Below, one piece after another: positions 55,851 through 64,000 of a stretch of DNA of 64,000 bases. The notes under the pieces are model-generated. The model made no database searches and had not been told where the DNA came from. It saw only the letters and a program-made list of their open reading frames with translations. A program made the translations under genes and the position numbers. The stretch comes from Liolophura sinensis. Taxonomy: Eukaryota; Mollusca; Polyplacophora; Chitonida; Chitonidae. Every line of letters starts with the position of its first letter. Position 1 is the stretch's first letter. The stretch is from assembly GCF_032854445.1 (NCBI RefSeq), contig NC_088301.1, positions 10,476,281 to 10,540,280 of the forward strand, written 5' to 3'.

Positions 55851-57764
55851 TCATTAGCTGGAATACTGTAGACATTATTATAGCACACAAGCAGATCACA
55901 GTGATACAATTTTTACAATTTATTCCTAAATCTGGAAACATGTTACCTACAACTTTACTGTAAGGTCTTAGCACTGGTTATCAACTATTTCAACAGGTTG
56001 GTGAGGTTAGATTTGGAAGAACCTCTTGACCAACTTTTCCTTAAGTGAGCTTATAATTTAGATATACAGTGTAGGTAGCCTCTATACACATATTTTCCTT
56101 GTGCAATGTGATTTTTGTCGCATCTGATTTTCAAGCTTCAAACAGTCATGTATATGAGCACACACAGTATTGATGCATCCTGACAAATGCAAATGCTACT
56201 GCCATATATACAGACAGCGTGCCCTAAAGCTCTGAGTAACAGTGCAGATTCTGTTCAGGTGTGCTCAACTCAAGTGTAAATTCAGTAACAAATTCTAAGA
56301 CCAATGTGTTGAAATCGTACATATATGTATGTCTAACTGAATAAATCAGTAACATTTTTCTTTATTTTTTTCTTCATATTTTCATATTTTAAAAATTATC
56401 TGATCAGTGTTTTAATATCGCTCTAAAACTTTTCACAAGTTCATATATGCAGAGATATTTACAAAATCACGCTGAATTACACATAGAGCTATGAAATGCT
56501 TTCATTAGGCAACATATCAAGTTATGAATAATGGCTCAAATCAATTAAGTAGATAATTCTCCTCCCTGTAACTACAAAAAAAGCCATTCTAACAGAAATA
56601 TTAAATGTCTACCAATACATGAAATTCAAGTTCACAAGAGAATGCTTAATTTACAACTGGCAATATTCATGTATAGTTGGAGTTTGTTGACAAAAAGCAC
56701 GTAACTACAATGTCTTCTTTCCTAAGGTTAACTACCAAAGTCACAGTTTTGGTTCAACTGTTAATTAACAAGTGACCAAAGCCAGGGTATGAACTACATG
56801 TAGGAGGCATATTTAAGGCTTCACCCCTGCTTATTATGAGACCCGTGGCAGGGACAGGAAGAAGGAGTGGTACAGTTTCATGAGAAAACCTTCAACTTTC
56901 CTCTGTTTTTCTCCAATTAAAATTTGACAGGCGGCCCAAGGCGGCTGAGCTTGAATTGTCCACTCCAGCCTTCAAGCTTTGAGCTGCTACAACCACTTCA
57001 CCCTACACCGCCATAGGACAGCCATACAGGCGACCATCGAGCCAACCATTTCCTTGACTTATTGTCAAGTATACGCAGCTCCACCAACTACCAGTCAATA
57101 GCACCTACTTTGACACTGAATAATGACACAGGTTTTAATATTACATGTATGTAGGGGGGGAAAAAGCAGAAATTACAACGAATATAAAGTTGTGAAACTG
57201 ATCAAAACAAAGGTTTCAATTCTTTTTTTCAAATCATGAAGCTGTCATGATATCAACAGATCTCTGAAATATTGTGGTGAAATTCTTGTTTATGGAATGT
57301 ATTTTCATTAAGGAGTTATAAATAATGATTGGATTCACTTTATTAAATATTCCTGATTTCATATTACAGTGAAGATCTGCAAACTTCTTTTTTTACTTTT
57401 TACACACTTAAATTTAACACATTTTAATGCAGAATGTGTGCAGTTGGTCATAATGCAGACAATTTATCGTCTACAAGGGTCTAAACTATGGTAAGTGCAT
57501 GTATAAGTATATGTGATCAGTTATGTTACTCTGAATCTTTCATACACACGATACACATTTAAAGACATAATACAGAAAACAACAGGTCTTTCACAGTCAC
57601 AACCTGTATTACTAAGGCATGAACACCTGACATCAGAATAGGTCTTAACTATATCTATAACTAACTATAACCATTTCTCAGAAGTTACTATTCTGACTAG
57701 AAAAGACAATGGCTGGTATGTAAGTACATGTAGGTATGATTTAACATAGTCTAAATTCATACTT

Positions 57765-57900
57765 GCCAGCAACCTGCGTATGACTGTGGGTTTCCCCTGG
57801 GCTCTGCCTGGTTTCCTCACACCATAATGAGGGCCGCCACTGTGTAAGTGAAATATTCTTGAGTACGGCGTAAAACACCAATTAAATGAATAAATAAATA
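57765..57900 (+). mobile_element. SINE family 1, 5'-truncated
   Basis: GCCAGCAACCTGCGTATGAC, CTCTGCCTGGTTTCCTCAC, TATTCTTGAGTACGGCGTAA and AACACCAATTAAATGAATAA, ending in an AAATAAATAA tail. It lies about 225 bases from an oppositely oriented copy at 58125. Confidence 0.9.
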
Positions 57901-58124
57901 ACTTCATACTACCATACTTCGCATACATATGTACACATATTAATTCAAAAATATACTACATGTGCATGTTGACACTAAATTTGGATATACACATAAATAA
58001 TCCGAAATATATTAGTTCCAATATATGTATTGTAACATTCTTTGATACACATGCATTTATTTTTGCTCATCTTACGTTTTTTAAAATCAAGTGTAACCTT
58101 AATATGAGGAGTTCATAAATGTAT

Positions 58125-58397
58125 TATTTATTTATTAATTTGATTGGTGTTTTACACCGTACTCAAGAATATTTCATTTGTACGATGGCGGCCAGCATTA
58201 TGGTGGGAGGAAACCGGGTAGAGCCCAGGGGGAACCCACGACCATCTGCAGGTTGCTGGCTGACCTTCCCACGTACGGTGGGAGAGGAAGCCAGTATGAA
58301 CGGACCTGGAGCTCACAAGCTACCGTATTGGTGAGAGGCTTCTGGGTCATTACGCTGCACCAGCACGCTAACCAAATGAGCCACGGACGCCCTCCAT
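58125..58397 (-). mobile_element. Full-length SINE family 1
   Basis: It has the TTGATTGGTGTTTTACACCG tail, CCAGCATTATGGTGGGAGGA, CTTCCCACGTACGGTGGGAG and the tRNA-like head read in reverse (GCACGCTAACCAAATGAGCC, ACGGACGCC). Flanks share a short ATGTAT. With the copy at 57765-57900 it forms an inverted pair. Confidence 0.9.
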
Positions 58398-59057
58398 ACA
58401 TGTATAAAGTAAACGTCAAAATCAACTACACTTTAAATAGTAACCATTTAAATGAATCTTTAAAGATTAAGAAAACCAACTTGAAATACATTAATACACA
58501 GCATTTTTAATATATTTTTTTTAATGTATAATTTCAACATGTAAATGTGCAGGTAAACATTTAAGCACAAATATGCATGGTTACCCTTCACACAAGTATC
58601 GTAACATGACAGAAAATGTGTCTTTTAATAAACAGAAATATTAACAATATGCTTCAATGATGAATTCAACTTTGATTATATATTTCATTTCTCACATTTG
58701 AGATTTCAAACCGCGTCCTTTGCATGATTTGTATCACTGTACTTGAAAATACATATATACATGTTGAAATATTTGTTATATACTTTATATTCAACAAATT
58801 ATGAGAGTTTACACCACATTTTTTTAAGTGCATTAAAAAATTATTCATGCAACAAATGATTCACCCCTCCCCTCCCAAATCATGCTTACCAAACCAACAA
58901 ATCATTTGATACTTTTTGAAGAATTCTTTTTAATGTAGGTAACTGTCAAATTGAATTTGTATGTATGTATGTATGCTTTGGTTTTTACTTTGTAAATATC
59001 AATTTTGTAGTCTTATAATTCTTCTCATTTTTTTTCCTGTGTGTTAACACATGAATA
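58398..59057. other. Unique AT-rich sequence
   Basis: Only a short GTATGTATGTATGTATGC run near 58960 stands out. Confidence 0.6.
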
Positions 59058-59195
59058 TTTATTTATTTATTTGATTGGTGTTTTACGCCGTACTCAAGAA
59101 TATTTCACTTACACGAAAATGACCAGCATTATGGTGGTAGGAAATTGGGTAGAGCCCCAGGAGAAACCCATGACCATCTGCAGGTTGCTTACAGA
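59058..59195 (-). mobile_element. SINE family 1, 5'-truncated
   Basis: TTTGATTGGTGTTTTACGCC, GTACTCAAGAATATTTCAC, CCAGCATTATGGTGGTAGG and ACCATCTGCAGGTTGCT, ending abruptly before the head. Confidence 0.88.
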
Positions 59196-59606
59196 CCAAC
59201 ACATGAATAAGTATACATATTAGAATAAGTATACATATTAGCAGTATATATGTATATATTTTCCATTCTTAGAACACAAAGAAAGTTAACAAAACATGTA
59301 TACTGTTATAAACATCAGCTAGGATCATTAAATTCAATTTAATATTCGCCAACAAGGTGCAGAAAGTAGGGCATGAAGCAAATGGCTAACAGTAATTGGT
59401 TAATACTGCACCGGTATGAACATACAGAATCTTGCCATATACATGTATAAACTTGTCCAAACAAAACACTGACAACCCTGCCACGCAAAAATGGAGATAG
59501 TCGAGAACTGTAGCTTGCATACAGTCTTTCTTCACATGTACTTGACTATTAGAACTCAGGACAGGGTACTTGAATGTTAAAGGTAATGCGAGACATAATA
59601 TAACTG

Positions 59607-59800
59607 CCCTAAATGACCATAAATTTCGTCCATGACTAATATGCCCATTTTCCAAATTCTGAGGAATCTGTTGATTTCAGAAACGTGTTTTGAGATTTGC
59701 TTCGAACATGGAATGGTATTCTACTCAAAAACTGTAAGTTTCAGCTTCAAAACTAATATTTTGGGCCATTTATTTGCCTCTAAAAATGCACTTTCCAACC
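59607..59800. mobile_element. MITE family copy, left end intact
   Basis: Begins CCCTAAATGACCATAAATTT like the 1176 element and shares TTTGCTTCGAACATGG, AAGTTTCAGCTTCAAAACTA and TTGCCTCTAAAAATGCAC. The right terminal repeat is not recognisable. Confidence 0.7.
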
Positions 59801-59816
59801 TTTTTCCTTCGTAAAG

Positions 59817-59998
59817 AGCAATTTTCAGTGCAATTTATGCACATTTTAAATTTGATTTTGGAGACATAACTACATTTACTGGTTGGCCAATTTCAGGGTT
59901 TCACAAAAAGTATAATTTTATCACTATACACAGAATAATGTCTTCAGAATATGCTTGAATAAACACCTCATAAAGCTGCAAATAGGTTGAAGAATTAC
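59817..59998. repeat. Dispersed repeat, shared with 62430-62625
   Basis: CACAGAATAATGTCTTCAGA, ATATGCTTGAATAAAC and TGGTTGGCCAATTTCAGGG match CACAGAATAACGCCTTCAGA, ATATGCTGGAATATAC and TTGATTGGCCAGTTTCAGGG at the other site. It directly follows the MITE copy, so the two may be parts of one larger element. Confidence 0.7.
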
Positions 59999-61957
59999 CG
60001 TGCTTGTAAATAAGTAGAAAAACACATTGTACAAATGTTGAATTACATTCACAGGTACTTCTGAATCAAAGACAAAGTAGTACATGTTGATCAGTCCACT
60101 TTAGACTATAACTTATCACAAAGTACACTACCTCAAAGCTTGCACAGAATAGAGCCCTATCCAAATTTCTTCTGTGTGTTTCTACTCATTTATTTCTTTC
60201 TTATTTTTTGTATTGGTAAATTTTTGCAGGAAAAAACCAAAAGAAAAATGTGGTGGCTTCTGCTAGGTAGGTTTTGTTGATAGTGGTAATCAAAACAATG
60301 CAATTATAAAATATAATTATCAGTGATTTCTTCAAAAAGGACGGAGAAGTAATTTCAGCTGTAAGATTTAAAGCGATAAATATACAATTTCAAAACATAA
60401 AATTCCATCATGATTTTTTTTTCAACCAAGGCCTCTTTTCCAATATCTTGAATACAACACTACATGCACTTCATCCACATGTCATTCAGATACTGTAGAT
60501 TTTTCAATGCTAAATTTGAAGAATAACACAGTATACAACTTCACAGAAAAACCTGAAAAATAATAGGGTATTTTGTGACTAAACAGGCAATGTCTGCCTG
60601 GATACAGCCATAACATAACGAAAATATACGTAAGTGTTTTCCCAGTTTCTTTATCGACTTTGTACCCACCTTAGCGCAGGGAGTGAAGTAGCCCCAATCC
60701 ATTGAGCTATCGGGCCAAGGCTGAGAGACTGCCAATACCATTTATATTGGTGTAGATAGACGGACATCTAGCACTCCAGCTAGTATGGTTCATGTACCCG
60801 TATGAAGTACCACAGGCCACATCATTGTCCCGAACCCATCACTGATACCGTCAGATTCTGTACAAAGGCAGAAGTCGACTAAGAGAAACAAAGGACATGC
60901 CCGTCCGTCGGTCCGATCTACCAGCAAGACGTAGCACAGGTTATATATGTATAACCTTGTGTCCGCAGACTACATATCTGGCTGTTATTACTCTATGAGG
61001 AGATGTAGCAATCTTCATCAGAGCCACTGGGCCAAGTTCTGAGTGTCTGAGGCCAGTCCCAGACTACTGCTCATTGGATCCCTCAACCCAAACCTAACCA
61101 ATAACATAGTTCCAGACAGGCAAGGTGGCCGGCAGGAATTTGGGGAGGGCTCTGCCCCTCTACCAGGCAGGAAATATGGTAGAAAATCTAGTGTGTGACA
61201 GGGAGTAGTAGTGGATATGTGAAGCCAGCCCCAGTGCGGGGTGCTTGGCTCTGAACCGTCACTACCCCGGGACACCGGGATTCCCACCTCCCCTCTCACA
61301 TCAAAACGCAAAGGTCTACACCCTGCCAGCCCACACTAAACTGCCATCACATTCAATTTCAATCTGGTTGAAGCGGCCGCAGGTTTGCAGTACCCTTGAT
61401 TTGGTTACCTCATCAAGCCCTGAAGCTGTAGCTCCCTCATCTACCTATAATGCTTACCTTCCCTGTCTAACCCACATACCTACAGTTTAATGTGTCAGCT
61501 TACAGCAGCTTCCTCACAGACAAAAACAGCCGACTGCTTACTGCAGTTCCTCCCCAAATGAACAGAGAGAGGGACTGTTACGTCAATGTTACTAAGAACT
61601 CGACTCTGACAAGAAGCACCTTGCAAAATATGCCGAGTTGAAAATATTTACAGGTATAGTTTATGACGTTATAAATAATATCAGGAGAAAGGGTTCAGAG
61701 GCCACCTTTACTTTTCCTTTCTAAACAACATCAAAGTTGCAAAACAGACAGCATATACACCATGTACCAGGGATCAAACTGTTTGAGATTTCAAGCTTTC
61801 CAGACCGATGACCTTGGCAAAAATTGAGGTCAACCAATGTGATTCAATGGTCTAAAATGAGTCCTTTTACATCACTGTAAAAAAAATGAAGAAAATGGAT
61901 AAATTACAACAGGCGGTCATTCGTATGTCTGAAATTATGAATATTTGCATGATACTA
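59999..61957. other. Unique sequence with a GC-richer part
   Basis: 60640-61500 is less AT-rich, with CpGs (GTCCGTCGGTCCGATCTACC, GAAGCGGCCGCAGG) and open frames on both strands (61018-61311 -, 61245-61490 +), but no recognisable domain. It could be a second candidate for 5' exons of NFI; nothing confirms this. Confidence 0.35.
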
Positions 61958-62217
61958 CAGTATTCGTTTATTTGATTGGTGTTTCATGCCATACTCAAGA
62001 ATATTTCACTTGTACAACGGCTCCCAGCATTATGGTGGAAGGAAACCATGCATAACCCAGGGGAAACGTGCAACCATCCTCACGTAAAATTTTCCACATA
62101 ATGCCAGAGAGGAAGAAAGCATGAGCTGGGCTTGAACTCACTGCTACCACATTGATGAGAGGCTCCTGGGTCATTGTGACGCGCTGGATATCTAAGCACA
62201 GAGGCCACAGAGGCCCC
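61958..62217 (-). mobile_element. SINE family 1 with 12-bp target-site duplication
   Basis: Identical TGCATGATACTA flanks at 61946-61957 and 62218-62229. The body reads in reverse: TTTGATTGGTGTTTCATGCC, ATACTCAAGAATATTTCAC, GAGGAAGAAAGCATGAGCTG and GCTTGAACTCACTGCTACC, then a diverged tRNA-like head. Despite the perfect duplication the body has accumulated changes. Confidence 0.9.
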
Positions 62218-62429
62218 TGCATGATACTAAGTTTACCTTGGTGATGACTTGGGTTCAATGTGAGGTGATAATTTTTGAAGGAATTTCTTTTGAGCAAATG
62301 ACTTAACAGTTTAACCCATGCGTACATATATTTATGCATACATATTTCCTTACAAAACTTCATGAAAGTTGATGCTGGTGTCATAACTGATAACCACATC
62401 GACATCAAAGTGTTATCCATGAATACCTT

Positions 62430-62625
62430 AATTTCTAAACTGTTTTGCATATGCAAATTTTATTTGGGAGTCACTACATTTGATTGGCCAGTTTCAGGGC
62501 TGCAGGAAATGCAAATAAACAGTAATCAGTATAATTTCATCAGTCAACACAGAATAACGCCTTCAGAATATGCTGGAATATACTCCTTGCAATCATTCAA
62601 AAATGTTGAAAAATTACAGTAAGTG
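62430..62625. repeat. Dispersed repeat, second copy
   Basis: Partner of 59817-59998, with about 180 bases of recognisable similarity in the same orientation. Confidence 0.7.
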
Positions 62626-64000
62626 AGAACAGACACAGCATAAAAATTGTAAAACCTGTGTCACTCAGGCATAGCTGCTCGATGATAGCTGAGTGATTGT
62701 TGTACCTGTTCACGTACAAGAATACCTGGGGTCAGTTTCATGAAGACCAAGTGTTAAGTAGCCCTTAGTTAAGTGCACTTCATATCTCATCGTTTTTAAG
62801 GACTTAGACGTACTTAGCTAAGTGAGTTTTGTGAAAGTCTGCAATTTCATTTGAATATAGTGATACTCATCCTGCTGAACCTTGAATACATGCAGTAATA
62901 CAGGCTGTCTAATGATATTTATATATAATTGTTTTATATTACATTATGTGGAGCATTATTTTATTGCTCTGCTCTACATAATCTTAGAACTGTGTCAGTG
63001 CATGTACCAGAAAATGCATAAACATTAGAGACAAAAGATAAGAAATACAGTATGTCATCACTGTACTCTCAACTGATTTTGATCTTTCATGGTAGACAAT
63101 TGCACCATAAAATGGTGGGGAAAAGTAGCTTTACAACACCCATTAATGGTCTGCTGGCTAAAGGAAAAGCCAAATTAATCTAAATATTTCAATAAAAACA
63201 CCACCAATTATGTCATGTAATAACCACAAAATTGCCAATTGCATGAACCAACAAATGCTATTTATTATTTCTTGTTAGAATCCTGTTTTTCATTGCTCTA
63301 CAGCAAAAGACAACATACAAGCTTGGGCGCAAAGTCTGTCTGCAGACAGTGAACCAAATATAGCTCAGACATTGCTTGATCAATAGCATACAGACACAAA
63401 AAATAACCCCAAAATGAACAGTGCATATGCCTCATCATTTCACTAGCTTGAGAAAACCTCTTGATTCAACATGTAATGTATACACTTATTCGACAGATAT
63501 CTTGCCAAAGAATATCACAATATTATTGCACTTAAAGACTAAAAGAATCATCATGTGTCCTGTAATATAAATGTACAAAACGCTGCTGAGCTTTCTTCTT
63601 GGGGTGTAAAAATGGCTTAAAATGATACATGAAAAGGAAATCTAAAAGAAACATTGTTGTATTATACAGTAAAAGCAAAAGATGAAAGTTAAGCCAAGAA
63701 ATTTTGAGTCATATTTTACATCTTTTAATTACCCATGATTTAGTTTATACAGATTTTCCATCAATGGTCATAAATTTTTGGAAATGGAACCTAAAAAACG
63801 TTTCAAACTACTGTTTTCCTAAGGCCCAAGCAGTCAGTCCAGAAATTAAGTACCCTGCAGTTGGTGGCTGCAATAGTGAGAGCTGTCATAACAACTTTGT
63901 GGAGAAGAGCTTAAGCTGGTCACTCCTTCAGAGTAAATTCATGGATGATGTCATTTCTGAAAATTGCCAATCTTTGAATATGCATAAAACAGAGTAGTTA
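62626..64000. other. Unique AT-rich sequence to the window end
   Basis: No exon, repeat array or RNA gene was recognised. An open frame at 63704-63997 has no identifiable motif. Confidence 0.5.

Larger units (their letters stand above)
52777..57760. other. Intergenic or first-intron sequence
   Basis: Contains a tRNA-headed fragment at 52856-52940, a foldback element at 53518-53770 and dispersed repeat copy 2 at 55776-55850. Otherwise it is AT-rich with no gene recognised. Confidence 0.5.

Noticed and set aside
61018-61311. 97-codon - strand open frame
   Set aside because: No homology or splice context was recognised, and the opposite strand is open over part of it. Kept only as part of a possible 5' region.

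Overview
This is a stretch of animal nuclear DNA: AT-rich, with widely spaced exons, GT-AG introns, and many minisatellites and tRNA-derived SINEs. The proteins and repeats suggest a spiralian (lophotrochozoan) invertebrate, most likely a mollusc. The phylum is inferred from a general resemblance of the repeats (a SINE ending in a TGAGTACGGCGTAAAACACC-like tail, and one ending in CACTCACTCACTC) to mollusc and brachiopod repeats, and has not been checked against a database.

Two genes can be supported, and they converge. On the + strand, positions 1451-7713 hold seven exons encoding most of the catalytic domain of a SYK/ZAP70-family non-receptor tyrosine kinase. The SH2 half, and the residue that starts the glycine-rich loop, lie to the left of the window or in an exon I could not find. 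On the - strand, eleven exons between 48927 and 26946 encode 671 residues of a Nuclear Factor I (NFI/CTF) transcription factor, from just after the expected short first exon to the stop codon. Every exon junction was checked for reading phase. The only ambiguous junction is the acceptor of the tenth exon, where two AGs 17 bases apart predict different C-termini.

Layout. 1-1450: intron or upstream sequence of the kinase, with a TA-flanked MITE. 1451-7713: kinase exons, with a 59-bp minisatellite in one intron and SINE copies in others. 7714-18531: intergenic, dominated by minisatellites (about 29, 24 and 33 bp units). 18532-26945: a stretch poor in interspersed repeats, best explained as a long NFI 3' UTR. 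26946-48927: NFI exons and introns, the introns holding 107-, 30-, 46- and 51-bp arrays and several SINEs, one with a perfect 12-bp target-site duplication. 48928-64000: sequence upstream of the second NFI exon (a long first intron and/or promoter region), with a GC-richer segment at about 50.87-52.0 kb, SINEs and a foldback element. NFI exon 1 was not found.

I see no operon, CRISPR array, virus or other novel molecular system. The items most worth a second look are the tandem acceptor in NFI, the intron that splits the NFI DNA-binding domain, the 46-bp array that stays in register over 20 periods, and the SINE and MITE families. Most long ORFs in the window are by-products of minisatellites whose unit length is a multiple of three.
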